The notes beneath the pieces are model-generated. The model did not search any database and had not been told where the DNA came from. It was given only the letters and a program-made list of their open reading frames with translations. The position numbers and the translations under genes were made by a program. Below, in pieces: positions 25,579 through 34,544 of a stretch of 64,000 bases of DNA; the stretch's first letter is position 1; each line of letters begins with the position of its first letter. The stretch is from Kitasatospora purpeofusca (GTDB lineage: Bacteria > Actinomycetota > Actinomycetes > Streptomycetales > Streptomycetaceae). Where the stretch lies: positions 62,001 through 126,000 of the forward strand of contig NZ_JODS01000003.1 in the NCBI RefSeq assembly GCF_000718025.1. Direction: 5' to 3'.

Positions 25579-26514
25579 ATGTCGGCCACCCGCTACACGT
25601 ACCTCGGGCCGGCCGGGACCTTTACCGAGGCGGCCCTGCGCACCCTGCCGGAGGCGGCGACCCGGGAGCTGGTGCCGATGTCCTCGGTGCAGCTGGTGCT
25701 GGACGCGGTGCGGGGCCGCGAGGCCTCGGGCGCGTTCGTGCCGATCGAGAACTCGGTCGAGGGCGCCGTCACGGCCACCAACGACGAACTCGCCTCCGGC
25801 GTCCCGCTGATGATCTACCGCGAGGTGCTGCTGCCGATCACCTTCGCGCTGCTGGTGCGGCCGGGCACCGGGCTGGCGGACGTCAAGACCGTCACCAGCC
25901 ACCCGGTGGCGCAGGCCCAGGTCCGCCGCTGGCTCGCCGCCAACCTCCCGGACGCGCACTGGGAGTCGGCCGCCTCGAACGCCGACGGCGCCCGGCTGGT
26001 CGCCGAGGGCCGGTACGACGGGGCGTTCGCGGGCGAGTTCGCGGCCCCGATCTACGGGCTGGACCCGCTGGTCAAGGACATCGTGGACGTGCAGAGCGCG
26101 ACCACCCGGTTCGTCCTGGTGGGCCGCCCGGGCCGGGTGTCCTCGCCGACCGGGGCGGACAAGACCTCGATGGTGGTCTGGCTGCCGGACGACCACCCGG
26201 GCGCGCTGCTGGAGCTGCTCCAGGAGTTCGCGGTGCGCGGGGTCAACCTGATGCGGATCGAGTCCCGCCCGACCGGGGAGGGGCTCGGCAACTACTGCTT
26301 CCTGATCGACTGCGAGGGGCACCTCAGCGACCGCCGGGTCGGCGAGGCGCTGATGGGCCTCAAGCGGATCTGCCCGCAGGTGCGGTTCCTCGGCTCCTAT
26401 CCGCGTGCCGACCGGCAGGTGTCCGGGCACCAGCGGCCCGGCACCTCGGACGCGGATTTCGGTGCGGCCGCGGACTGGCTCTCCCGTTGCCTCGACGGGC
26501 GCGGGGACATCTGA
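25579..26514 (+). CDS. pheA: Prephenate dehydratase
   Basis: A 311-aa enzyme converting prephenate to phenylpyruvate in phenylalanine synthesis. It has a catalytic PBP-like domain (residues 5-185) with YLGPAGTFTEAAL, PIENSVEGAV and the active-site TTRFVLVGR (Thr-Arg-Phe), then a C-terminal ACT regulatory domain (DKTSMVVWLPDDHPGALLEL, NLMRIESRPTGEGLGNYCFL), where phenylalanine binds. It is monofunctional, without chorismate mutase. Start ATG 25579 with GGAGG 4 nt upstream. Confidence 0.96.
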   Translation: MSATRYTYLGPAGTFTEAALRTLPEAATRELVPMSSVQLVLDAVRGREASGAFVPIENSVEGAVTATNDELASGVPLMIYREVLLPITFALLVRPGTGLADVKTVTSHPVAQAQVRRWLAANLPDAHWESAASNADGARLVAEGRYDGAFAGEFAAPIYGLDPLVKDIVDVQSATTRFVLVGRPGRVSSPTGADKTSMVVWLPDDHPGALLELLQEFAVRGVNLMRIESRPTGEGLGNYCFLIDCEGHLSDRRVGEALMGLKRICPQVRFLGSYPRADRQVSGHQRPGTSDADFGAAADWLSRCLDGRGDI

Positions 26515-27058
26515 CGGGCGCGAGAACGGCTCCGGACAGCCGAGGACCGTTGACGACGGCCGAGGACATCCGGGGGACATTCGCCGTCCACTTGTCCTTT
26601 TGAAACCGTTTTCTGCACCGCCGGGCGGTCGTCCACAGGGCGGCCGCCCCGGCCCCCGGCTTGTCCACAGGGGCTTCCACTGTCCACAGGCTCGAGTTAT
26701 CCACAGGCTTGGGGACGAGTCGACAAACCGGTATAGCCACTGCGCACATCGGTCGGATCATCGGTTTGCGTCGCAGAGATGACTAATCGGACCAGAGTCA
26801 CCCGGGTGTCGGCAAATCACCCGTCCGAGTGCTTCAATTCCCTCACCCGGGAAGGTCAAATAAGGTTTCAAACCCGAATTCCATGGTTCGTTCCGCAGTC
26901 CACCGGCGCCGCCCCACGATCCACAGCCCCGGCCGGGAGCCTGTGGATAACCCGGGTTGGGATCGTTTCCCACAAGAGTTATCCACAGGCTGGGGCGAGT
27001 TATCCCCAGGGGAAAACCGGTACCGGTGGACGGGCCCCCGCCCGGTAGGCTTGGCCCC
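26515..27058. other. 544-bp intergenic region with DnaA-box cluster
   Basis: This is the longest non-coding stretch of the window and is clearly AT-richer than its surroundings in 26720-26890. It contains eight DnaA-box-like 9-mers: TCGTCCACA 26629-26637; TTGTCCACA 26661-26669; CTGTCCACA 26680-26688; TTATCCACA 26697-26705; CGATCCACA 26917-26925; TTATCCACA on the minus strand 26942-26950; TTATCCACA 26979-26987; TTATCCCCA 27000-27008. TTGTCCACA is the streptomycete consensus. There is no gene here. The arrangement suggests a DnaA-binding or titration locus rather than oriC itself, since dnaA and dnaN are not adjacent. Confidence 0.85.
27046..27051 (+). promoter_or_regulatory. -10 element of leaderless serS
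   Basis: TAGGCT lies 7 nt before the GTG start of serS, with no Shine-Dalgarno between. The last DnaA box ends 37 bp upstream of it, so DnaA occupancy could influence serS transcription. Confidence 0.65.
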
Positions 27059-28333
27059 GTGATTGACCTTCGCCTGCTCCGTGAGGACCCTGACCGAGTG
27101 CGCGCCTCGCAGCGCGTCCGTGGCGAGGACGTCGACCTGGTCGACGCCCTCCTCTCCGCCGACGAACGCCGCCGGTCCTCGGGCACGCGCTTCGACGAAC
27201 TCCGCGCCGAGCAGAAGTCGCTCGGCAAGCTCGTCGCCAAGGCCCAGGGCGACGAGAAGGCCGCCCTGCTCCAGCGCACCAAGGAGCTGGCCGCCGAGGT
27301 CAAGGCCGCCGACGCCGAACAGGGCGAGGCCAAGGACGAGGCCGAGCGCCTGCTCCGCTCGCTGGCGAACCTCATCGACCCGGCCGCCCCGGTCGGCGGC
27401 GAGGAGGACTTCGTCACGCTGGAGGAGATCGGCACCCCGCGCGACTTCGCCGCCGAGGGCTTCGAGCCCCGCGACCACGTCGAGCTGGGCCAGTTGCTCG
27501 GCGCGATCGACACCGAGCGCGGTGCCAAGGTCGCCGGTGCCCGGTCCTACTACCTGACCGGTGTCGGCGCGCTGCTGGAGCTCGCCCTGGTCAACATGGC
27601 GATCGCCCAGGCCACCGCCGCCGGCTTCGTGCCGATGATCACCCCGGCCCTGGTCCGCGCCGCCGCCATGGACGGCACCGGCTTCCTCGGCCAGGCCGCG
27701 GAGAACGTGTACTACCTGGAGGACGACGAGCGCTACCTCGTCGGCACCAGCGAGGTCCCGCTCGCGGCGTACCACATGGACGAGATCCTCGACGCCGACA
27801 AGCTGCCGCTGCGCTACGCCGGCTACTCGTCCTGCTTCCGCCGCGAGGCCGGCACCTACGGCAAGGACACCCGCGGCATCATCCGCGTCCACCAGTTCGA
27901 GAAGGTGGAGATGTTCGTCTTCACCACCCCCGAGGACGCCGAGAACGAGCACCGCCGCCTGCTCCAGTGGGAGAAGGACTTCCTCAACGCGCTCGAACTG
28001 CCCTACCGGGTCATCGACGTCGCCTCCGGCGACCTCGGCGCCTCGGCCGCGCGCAAGTTCGACATCGAGGCCTGGGTCCCGACCCAGGGCAAGTACCGCG
28101 AGGTCACCTCGACCTCGAACACCACCGAGTACCAGGCCCGCCGCCTCTCCATCCGGATGCGCGAGGACGGCAAGGTCCGCCCGCTGGCCACGCTGAACGG
28201 CACCCTGGTCGCCGTTCCGCGCACCATCGTGGCGATCCTGGAGAACCACCAGCAGCCCGACGGCTCGGTCGTGGTCCCCGAGGCGCTCCGCCCCTACCTC
28301 GGCGGCCGCACCGTGCTGGAGCCGGTCAAGTAG
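27059..28333 (+). CDS. serS: Seryl-tRNA synthetase
   Basis: A 424-aa class II synthetase charging tRNA-Ser. The N-terminal antiparallel coiled-coil arm (residues ~30-100; RFDELRAEQKSLGKLVAKAQ onward) binds the long variable arm. Motif 2 is YSSCFRREAGTYGKDTRGI followed by HQFEKVEMF; motif 3 is TSTSNTTEYQARRLSIRMR near the C-terminus. The start is GTG 27059 (VIDLRLLREDP): TAGGCT 7 nt upstream and no ribosome-binding site indicate a leaderless mRNA. It is essential housekeeping. Confidence 0.97.
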   Translation: MIDLRLLREDPDRVRASQRVRGEDVDLVDALLSADERRRSSGTRFDELRAEQKSLGKLVAKAQGDEKAALLQRTKELAAEVKAADAEQGEAKDEAERLLRSLANLIDPAAPVGGEEDFVTLEEIGTPRDFAAEGFEPRDHVELGQLLGAIDTERGAKVAGARSYYLTGVGALLELALVNMAIAQATAAGFVPMITPALVRAAAMDGTGFLGQAAENVYYLEDDERYLVGTSEVPLAAYHMDEILDADKLPLRYAGYSSCFRREAGTYGKDTRGIIRVHQFEKVEMFVFTTPEDAENEHRRLLQWEKDFLNALELPYRVIDVASGDLGASAARKFDIEAWVPTQGKYREVTSTSNTTEYQARRLSIRMREDGKVRPLATLNGTLVAVPRTIVAILENHQQPDGSVVVPEALRPYLGGRTVLEPVK

Positions 28334-28387
28334 CACCGGCCCCGCCGGTCCGCAGTGAAGAAGCAACTCCCGGGAGACGCACGGCCC

Positions 28388-29236
28388 ATGAGCACCACCA
28401 GCCCCAGCCCCGTCTCCCCCTCGGACGGTGGCGGCCTGCCCTTCAAGCTGGTCGCCACCGACCTCGACGGCACGCTGCTGAGCAGCTCCGAGACCGTCAC
28501 CGCGCGCACCCGCGCCGCGCTGGCCACCGCCACCGCGGCCGGGGCGCTGCACATCATCGTCACCGGCCGCTCGGCCACCTGGGCCCGCCCGGTCTTCGAC
28601 GAGATCGGCTACCGGGGCATAGCGGTCTGCGGCCAGGGCGCCCAGGTCTACGACGCCGGCGCGCACAAGCTGCTCACCTCGCTCACCCTGGACCGCCGGG
28701 TGGCCGCGCTCGCGATCGAGAAGATCGAGGCCGAGGTCGGCCCGCTGGCGATCGCCGCCAACCAGGACGGCCTGGAGGGCGACGTCCTGGCCGGCCCCGG
28801 CTACCGGCTGCAGATCGGCTCCGAGCTGCCGGTCGTCGAGGTCCCGCCGTCCGAGCTGCTCGCCTCCCCGATCAGCAAGCTGTACATACAGCACCACGAA
28901 CTCGGCGACGACGCCCTCGCCGAGGCCGCCCGCAACGCGGCCGGCGACCTGGTCGGCGTGGTGATGGCCGGCGCCGGTGTGGTCGAACTGCTGCCGCTCG
29001 GCCTCTCCAAGGCCACCGGGCTGGCCGTCGCCGCCCGTCGGCTCGGGGTGACGGCCGCCGACACCATCGCCTTCGGCGACATGCCCAACGACGTGCCGAT
29101 GTTCGGCTGGGCCCGGCACGGCGTCGCGATGGCCAACGCGCACCGGGAGCTGCTCGCGGTGGCCGACGAGGTCACCCTGAGCAACGACGAGGACGGCGTC
29201 GCCGCCGTGCTGGAGCGCCTCTTCCCCGCGCTCTGA
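28388..29236 (+). CDS. HAD superfamily (Cof-type) phosphatase 1
   Basis: A 282-aa Cof/IIB-type haloacid dehalogenase hydrolase. Motif I is VATDLDGTLLSS (nucleophile Asp in DLDGT), motif II IIVTGRS, motif III Lys in LGLSKATGL and motif IV FGDMPNDVPM. Such enzymes dephosphorylate sugar phosphates or flavin precursors; the substrate is not predictable. ATG 28388 (MSTTSPS) is preferred over GTG 28355, as GGGAG is nearby upstream. It follows serS by 54 nt and may be read through from it. A paralogue lies at 43692-44534. Confidence 0.9.
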   Translation: MSTTSPSPVSPSDGGGLPFKLVATDLDGTLLSSSETVTARTRAALATATAAGALHIIVTGRSATWARPVFDEIGYRGIAVCGQGAQVYDAGAHKLLTSLTLDRRVAALAIEKIEAEVGPLAIAANQDGLEGDVLAGPGYRLQIGSELPVVEVPPSELLASPISKLYIQHHELGDDALAEAARNAAGDLVGVVMAGAGVVELLPLGLSKATGLAVAARRLGVTAADTIAFGDMPNDVPMFGWARHGVAMANAHRELLAVADEVTLSNDEDGVAAVLERLFPAL

Positions 29237-29274
29237 ATCCCCGCGCTCCCTCCGCGCCCGACCCCGAACTCCCA

Positions 29275-29305
29275 CGACCCCGGTGCCGTACCCGCGCCGG
29301 GGTCG
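29275..29305 (+). terminator. Hairpin after HAD phosphatase 1
   Basis: A 9-bp GC-rich stem (29275-29283/29297-29305) with a 13-nt loop, 39 nt past the stop. Confidence 0.5.
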
Positions 29306-29465
29306 CGGTGCGTCCGCCGCACGCCGGGGTGAACCCGCCCGCGCCGCCCGCCGGTTCAGCCGTTGGAGTGACCGTGCGGCGGCCCGGTGCGGCGAACGCC
29401 CGGGTCGGCGGGGGTGCGGCCCGGTTCGGCCGGGTTCGGCGGCCGGGCGGCGGCGGAAGAGTTTG

Positions 29466-29471
29466 TATGCT
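29466..29471 (+). promoter_or_regulatory. Possible -10 of the LCP gene
   Basis: TATGCT (TANNNT) in an AT-richer patch 40 nt before the LCP start. No clear -35. Confidence 0.4.
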
Positions 29472-29510
29472 CCCAGGGTTGCCCGCTTCGGTCACTGAGA
29501 GGTGCGCGCC

Positions 29511-31349
29511 ATGTCAGTCCAGTGGGACGGGAGCCCGCCGGATCCGGCGGGGCGGGGGCGCGCCGACGGCGGCGTCCGGACCGACGACGCGGTCCGGACC
29601 GAGCGGCCCGAGGACGGCCCCGGACGGCTCCCGTCGCCGCGCCCCGGCGGCCGGGCCGAGGCCCGCAGGGCCGCCCGCGACCGCGCCGACCCGGTCCGCC
29701 CGGGCCGGGGCGGGACCGCCGAGGGCGGTCGGACGGCCACCCGGGCCGCCCGCCGGGACGCCCCCAGGGAGCCCCGCGCCGAAGCCCGGGGCGGCGGCGC
29801 CGGGAACGGGAGGCGGACCGCCGCCGCCCCGGGTTCCGAACGGGACGGCCGCAGCGGCGCCCGACGGCTGATCGCCTGGTCCGTGGCCGGGGTGCTGGTG
29901 GTCCTGGCCGGCGCCGGCGGCGCGGTGTACTACAAGCTGAACGGCAATCTCCGCTCCTTCGACGCGGATGCCATCTCCCCGGACCGCCCGCCCGAATCGG
30001 CCGCCGACGCGCACGGCAACCGGCCCGTCAACCTGCTGCTGATCGGCTCCGATTCACGCTCCGGGAAGAACAGCGACCTGGGCGGCGGCGACGAGACCGG
30101 CGCCCGCTCGGACACCACGATCCTGCTGCACGTGTACGCGGACCACCGGCACGCGGTCGGCATCTCGATCCCGCGCGACGCCCTGGTGACCGTGCCCCGG
30201 TGCAAGCTGCCGAACGGCAAGTGGACCCGGGAGCAGCCCGCACAGATGTTCAACTCGGCCTTCTCGGTGGGCAATTCCGAGACCGGAAACCCGGCCTGCA
30301 CGCTGAACACGGTGGAGCGGCTCACCGGCATCCGGGTGGACCACACCATCGAGGTGAACTTCGAGGGCTTCGCCGCGATGACCGGCGCCGTCGGCGGGGT
30401 CGACGTCTGCCTGCCGAACGACATCCACGAGGGCAACATCAACCCCAACCTGGGCCGGAAGGGCAAGGTGGTGCTCGCCAAGGGCCGCCAGCGGGTCTCC
30501 GGGCAGCAGGCGCTGGACTACGTGCGGCTGCGGCACGGTATCGGGGACGACTCGGACGTCGGCCGGATGAAGCGTCAGCAGGCTTTCCTGGCCTCCTTGC
30601 TGGCGAAGATCAAGAGCAAGGGACTGAGCCCCGGCACCCTGCTGCCGCTGGCCGACGCCGCGACCCGTTCGATGACCGTCGACCCCGGCCTGGACTCGGC
30701 CGCCAAGCTGGTGGACTTCGCGCTGACGCTGAAGGGCATCGATCTGCACGAGGTCAAGTTCCTGACCACGCCCTGGCGCTACTCCGGCGCCCGGATCGAT
30801 CTGGTGCACCCGGCGGTCGACACCCTGTGGCGGACCCTGCAGGCCGATCGGACCATCGACGGCCAGGACGCCACCGGCCAGCAGGAGGCCGCGGGCGAGC
30901 CGACGCCCACACCCACGCCCACACCGACACCGAGCGCCGAGCCCTCCCCGGCGGTCGGCGCCGACGGCGCGCCGATCCGGGTCACCGTGTACAACGCCAC
31001 CAACGCCGCCGGCCTGGCCGCCCGGGCCGCCGAGACCCTGCGGGCGGCCCGGGTCACCGTCGCCGGGACGTCCAGCCGCGGCACCGCGCGGGCGACCACC
31101 ACGGTCGAGTACGGCACCGGGCAGCGGGCCGCCGCGGAGAAGGTCGCCGCGCTGTTCCCGGGCGCCGCGGTGGCTCCGGGGCAGGCGGCCGGGATCAGTC
31201 TGCGGCTCGGCCGGGACTACGCGGCGGGCGGTTCCGCCTCGCCGACCGCCACCGGCCCGGCCGGCAGTCCGGCCCCGCTGCCCACCGAGGTGGTCAGCGA
31301 GGCCAGGTCGGGCGACGACGACATCTGCAGCAACGTCTCCTACGGCTGA
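29511..31349 (+). CDS. LytR-CpsA-Psr (LCP) family cell-wall protein
   Basis: A 612-aa type II membrane protein. A cytosolic Arg/Pro/Gly-rich head (residues 1-117) precedes one helix (LIAWSVAGVLVVLAGAGGAV). The LCP catalytic domain (residues ~160-335) has VNLLLIGSDSRSG, SDTTILLHV, SIPRDALVTVP, GGVDVCLPNDI and ALDYVRLRHGIGDDSDVGRMKRQQ, with the conserved Arg/Asp that bind pyrophosphate-polyprenyl. A (TP)n-rich linker and a LytR_C domain (VTVYNATNAAGLAARAAETL) follow. LCP enzymes ligate teichoic acid-like or other glycopolymers to peptidoglycan. ATG 29511 has GAGAGG 8 nt upstream. Confidence 0.93.
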   Translation: MSVQWDGSPPDPAGRGRADGGVRTDDAVRTERPEDGPGRLPSPRPGGRAEARRAARDRADPVRPGRGGTAEGGRTATRAARRDAPREPRAEARGGGAGNGRRTAAAPGSERDGRSGARRLIAWSVAGVLVVLAGAGGAVYYKLNGNLRSFDADAISPDRPPESAADAHGNRPVNLLLIGSDSRSGKNSDLGGGDETGARSDTTILLHVYADHRHAVGISIPRDALVTVPRCKLPNGKWTREQPAQMFNSAFSVGNSETGNPACTLNTVERLTGIRVDHTIEVNFEGFAAMTGAVGGVDVCLPNDIHEGNINPNLGRKGKVVLAKGRQRVSGQQALDYVRLRHGIGDDSDVGRMKRQQAFLASLLAKIKSKGLSPGTLLPLADAATRSMTVDPGLDSAAKLVDFALTLKGIDLHEVKFLTTPWRYSGARIDLVHPAVDTLWRTLQADRTIDGQDATGQQEAAGEPTPTPTPTPTPSAEPSPAVGADGAPIRVTVYNATNAAGLAARAAETLRAARVTVAGTSSRGTARATTTVEYGTGQRAAAEKVAALFPGAAVAPGQAAGISLRLGRDYAAGGSASPTATGPAGSPAPLPTEVVSEARSGDDDICSNVSYG

Positions 31350-31419
31350 TCCCGGCCCCGGACCGGTGCGGCTCCGAGAGCGGGGCCGCGACCGAACCCG
31401 GGGCCGGGGCCGCGCGGCC

Positions 31420-32184
31420 TCAGAGCGCGGCGCGGATCCAGCCGTCCACCAGCGCCGTGAGGTCCTCGTCCGCCTGGCCGTGGCCGACCACATGGGTGCG
31501 GATCACGTCCCCGCCACCGCCGAACAGGCCGCCCCGGCGGTCCGCCTCCAGCACCACCTCGACCTTGTCCGGGGTGGTCACGAAGCTGACCTCCAGCGAG
31601 TTGCAGGAGTGCGCGTACTGCGGCGCCGCCGAGTACTCGATCTCCTGGTAGAAGGGCAGGGTCTGCCCGGTGCCGCGGATGTGCCCGGCCTCCAGGTCCG
31701 CCGCGCGGAACCGGAAGCCCAACTGGAGCAGGGTCTCCAGGATCCGGTGCTGCACCGGCAGCGGCTCGACCTCCAGCGGGTCCGAGTCGCCCTTGTCGAG
31801 CGCGCCCGCGATGTCGACCTCGGTGCGCACACCGAGCTGCATCCCGTGCAGGCGCTGCCCGGCGACGGCGGTGACCGGGGTCTCCCACGGCACCTGGACG
31901 GAGAACGGGATCGAGCGGTTCTCGCCCGGCGCCAGCTTCAGCGGCGCGGTGACCGAGAACCGCGCGAACGGGTAGAGGCCGGTGCTCTCGCCGTCCTCGT
32001 GCTCGATCTCCACCCGGGCGACCAGGGTCAGCGTGATCCCCCGGATGTCCGCCTCCACCGTCCCGCCGGTCAGCTCGACCGTGCCGGCCATCGTCCCGCC
32101 GGGCCGCACGACCGGCGTGCTCAGGACGGTGTCGACACCGGGACCGCCGACGCCCAGGGCACCGAGCAGCTTCTTGAACACCAT
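31420..32184 (-). CDS. spo0M: Spo0M-like sporulation-control protein
   Basis: A 254-aa arrestin-fold protein of the Spo0M family. It has the N-terminal MVFKKLLGALGVGGPGVDTVL, then two beta-sandwich halves (VRPGGTMAGTVELTGG, IRGITLTLVARVE; FSVQVPWETPVTAVAGQRL) and a C-terminal region FGGGGDVIRTHVVGH. In Bacillus Spo0M influences sporulation; in streptomycetes it is cytosolic with a likely developmental role. Start ATG 32184 with GAGGAG 9 nt upstream. It is divergent from the FadR regulator and convergent with the LCP gene; a loose hairpin (31352-31407) lies between the latter two. Confidence 0.9.
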   Translation of the reverse strand: MVFKKLLGALGVGGPGVDTVLSTPVVRPGGTMAGTVELTGGTVEADIRGITLTLVARVEIEHEDGESTGLYPFARFSVTAPLKLAPGENRSIPFSVQVPWETPVTAVAGQRLHGMQLGVRTEVDIAGALDKGDSDPLEVEPLPVQHRILETLLQLGFRFRAADLEAGHIRGTGQTLPFYQEIEYSAAPQYAHSCNSLEVSFVTTPDKVEVVLEADRRGGLFGGGGDVIRTHVVGHGQADEDLTALVDGWIRAAL

Positions 32185-32314
32185 GCGGACGTTCTCCTCG
32201 CATCAGGGGGTGTGGACCGGGCCCGTCCTCCCGGATCCTTCCGGGGCGGTCCGGAGCGCCGGTCGTCCGGAGGAACGCCAGGCCGCCGCGGACGGTTCCC
32301 GGGCCGTTCATCCC

Positions 32315-32354
32315 CAGTTGTAGGATGACCGGGCAAGCAGTTGTAGGATGACCG
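32315..32354 (+). repeat. Two 17-bp direct repeats in the FadR/MFS promoter region
   Basis: CAGTTGTAGGATGACCG occurs perfectly at 32315-32331 and 32338-32354 (23-bp period, about two helical turns). Each copy contains TAGGAT, which could serve as a -10. Located 94 bp upstream of the FadR start, it is a strong candidate operator for the regulator it precedes. Confidence 0.75.
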
Positions 32355-32447
32355 ACGACCGAGCCTCGACACACCGGGCGCTCGACCGCCACGCCCCGAC
32401 GCACCACACCTCGACCACCGAGCCCGACAGACCGGGAGGAGCCCGCC

Positions 32448-33188
32448 ATGAGCAGCGCGCACAGCGGCAACGACACGCTGCAGACCGCCGGGCGGCGCTC
32501 CCTGGTGGACACCGCGATCGACCAGCTGCGGGAGCAGCTGAGCAGCGGCGTCTGGCCGGTCGGCTCGCGGATCCCGACCGAGCACGAGCTCGCCGAACGC
32601 CTCGGGATCGGGCGGAACACCGTCCGCGAGGCGATCCGGGTGCTGGTGCACGCGGGCATGCTGGTCTCCCGGCAGGGCGAGGGCACCTTCGTCCGCTCCA
32701 CCAGCGACCCGGCCGCCGTACTGCGCGGGGTGCAGCGCTCCGGCGTGCGGGACGTCCTGGAGGTCCGGGCCGCCCTGGAGGCCGAGGCCGCCCGGCTGGC
32801 GGCGCTGCGGCACACCCCCGAGGACATCGTCCGGATGCGGGCCGCGCTGGCCCGCGAGGCCGAGGTGATCGCCTCGCACCCCGAGCGGGCCGGCCGCGAG
32901 GCCACCGTCGAGCACGACCTGGAGTTCCACACCGCCGTCGTCGAGGCCGCGCACAACCCGGCGCTGACCGAGGTGTACCGCTACTTCGGCGCCTCGGTGC
33001 GCGAGTCGATGCGGACGGCGTTCGGCGACCACGACATGCCCGAGGTGGTCGTGGCGACCCACGCGGCACTGGTCGACGCGATCGAGAGCGGCGACCCGGA
33101 CCGGGCCGAACGGGCCTGTCGCGAGCTGCTCGCCGAACCCACCGCGGCCGTCGAGCAGCTCCTCGCCGCCATCGCCGCCCGGAAGTGA
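32448..33188 (+). CDS. FadR/GntR family transcriptional regulator
   Basis: A 246-aa regulator. An N-terminal winged HTH (GSRIPTEHELAERLGIGRNTVREAIRVLVHAGMLVSRQGEGTFV) is followed by an all-helical FCD ligand domain with metal-binding pattern residues (Asp in EHDLEFHTAVVEAAHN, His in VVVATHAALVDAI). Start ATG 32448 with GGGAGGAG 7 nt upstream. It is followed by a CynX-type permease gene on the same strand, most likely its target. Duplicate 17-bp sites upstream suggest autoregulation. Confidence 0.92.
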   Translation: MSSAHSGNDTLQTAGRRSLVDTAIDQLREQLSSGVWPVGSRIPTEHELAERLGIGRNTVREAIRVLVHAGMLVSRQGEGTFVRSTSDPAAVLRGVQRSGVRDVLEVRAALEAEAARLAALRHTPEDIVRMRAALAREAEVIASHPERAGREATVEHDLEFHTAVVEAAHNPALTEVYRYFGASVRESMRTAFGDHDMPEVVVATHAALVDAIESGDPDRAERACRELLAEPTAAVEQLLAAIAARK

Positions 33189-33261
33189 GCGGGCCGAGGC
33201 CCCCCTTCCGTTCCGTCCGCCTGCCCGGACGCACTCCGAATCCCACGAAAGAGCACCACCC

Positions 33262-34536
33262 ATGGCCGTCACCCGTGCCCAGCAGCCGGTTGTCACCACC
33301 GCCGTCCCGCTCCCCGTCCGCTCCCGGCTCGCCCACCCCGCGCTGCTGCTGACCGGCATCCTGCTGGTCGCCCTGAACATGCGCGCCTGCCTGGCGGCGG
33401 TGTCGCCGATGGTGGGCGAGATCCAGCGCTCCTTCGGTCTCTCCGCCACCGCGAGCGGACTGATCACCACCGTGCCGGTGCTCTTCCAGGGCGTCGGCGC
33501 GCCGCTCACCCCCCGGCTGACCCGGCGGTTCGGCACCGAGCGGGTGGTGCTGGGCGCGGTGCTGGTGCTCGGCGCCGGAGTGCTGCTGCGGGTGCTGCCC
33601 TCGGTGGCGGCGCTGTACGCCGGGTGCGTGGTGATCGGGGTCGCGATCGCCGTACTGAACGTCTCGATGCCCGGCCTGGTCAAGCGCGAGTTCCCGGACC
33701 GGGCCGCCGCGATGACCGGCGTCTACTCGACCACCATGCTGGTCGGCGCGACCATGGCGGCCGGTCTGTCGGTGCCGCTGGAGCACGCGCTCGGCGGTGG
33801 CTGGGAGGCCTCGCTCGGCGCCTGGTCGCTGCTCGCGCTGGTCGCGGCGGTGGCCTGGCTGCCGCAGGTGCTGCGGGCCCGGGCGGCCCGGGACGGCGCG
33901 GGTGCCGTCGGTGCCGTCGGTGCCGTCGGTGTGACCAACCCGCCGGTCGCCCCGGTCCGGCCGATCCAGGGGATCTGGCGCTCGCCGCTGGCCTGGCAGA
34001 TCAGCCTGTTCATGGGCATCTCGTCGCTGCTGGTCTACACCCTGGTCGCGTGGATGCCGACGATCCTGGCCGACCACGGGATGGACCGCGGCGAGGCCGG
34101 TCTGGTCTTCGCCTTCTCCAACCTGGTCCAGGTGGCCGGCGCCTTCCTGGTGCCGCTGTTCGCCGGGCGGATGACCAACCAGCGGGCGCTCGCCGTCGCG
34201 ATGGCCCTGCTCAACGCGGTCGGCATCGCCGTCCTGCTGATCGCCCCGGTGCCCGGCGCCTGGGTGGCGGCCGTCATCCTCGGCGTCGCCCAGGGCGGTT
34301 CGCTCGGCCTCGGCCTCGCCTTCATCGTGCTGCGGACCGACAGCGCCGCCGGCGCCGCCCAGCTGGGCGGGATGTCGCAGGCGGTCGGCTACCTGGTCGC
34401 GGCGGCCGGACCGGTCGGGGCGGGCGCGCTGCGCCAGGCGACCGGCGGCTGGACCACGGTGCTGGCGCTGATGCTGGTCCTGACCGGCGTGGTCGCCGTC
34501 GCCGGCTGGGGCGCCGGGCGGGACCGCACCCTCTGA
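33262..34536 (+). CDS. MFS transporter, CynX/NimT (cyanate permease-like) family
   Basis: A 424-aa major facilitator with about 12 helices, in two six-helix halves around a Gly/Ala/Val-rich cytosolic loop (near residue 215). Family features are ALNMRACLAAVSPMVGEIQ at helix 1 and GVYSTTMLVGATMAAG in helix 5. Relatives carry cyanate, nitroimidazoles or other small anions; the substrate is unknown. A 9-bp unit GGTGCCGTC is repeated three times in the loop (33901-33927), giving Gly-Ala-Val repeats. It is co-directional with the FadR gene, 73 nt downstream. Confidence 0.9.
   Translation: MAVTRAQQPVVTTAVPLPVRSRLAHPALLLTGILLVALNMRACLAAVSPMVGEIQRSFGLSATASGLITTVPVLFQGVGAPLTPRLTRRFGTERVVLGAVLVLGAGVLLRVLPSVAALYAGCVVIGVAIAVLNVSMPGLVKREFPDRAAAMTGVYSTTMLVGATMAAGLSVPLEHALGGGWEASLGAWSLLALVAAVAWLPQVLRARAARDGAGAVGAVGAVGVTNPPVAPVRPIQGIWRSPLAWQISLFMGISSLLVYTLVAWMPTILADHGMDRGEAGLVFAFSNLVQVAGAFLVPLFAGRMTNQRALAVAMALLNAVGIAVLLIAPVPGAWVAAVILGVAQGGSLGLGLAFIVLRTDSAAGAAQLGGMSQAVGYLVAAAGPVGAGALRQATGGWTTVLALMLVLTGVVAVAGWGAGRDRTL
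33901..33927 (+). repeat. 9-bp tandem repeat x3 in the MFS central loop
   Basis: Three perfect copies of GGTGCCGTC encode Gly-Ala-Val repeats in a cytosolic loop. The copy number may vary between strains without breaking the frame. Confidence 0.8.
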
Positions 34537-34544
34537 CGCGGACG

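Noticed and set aside
26515..27058. The DnaA-box region as the chromosomal origin oriC
   Set aside because: Only about eight boxes, no dnaA or dnaN next to it; streptomycete oriC lies between those genes and has roughly twice as many boxes.
26843..29275. 810-codon open frame on the minus strand opposite serS and the HAD gene
   Set aside because: Runs across two conserved genes and the DnaA-box region; no domain or codon-position pattern supports it.
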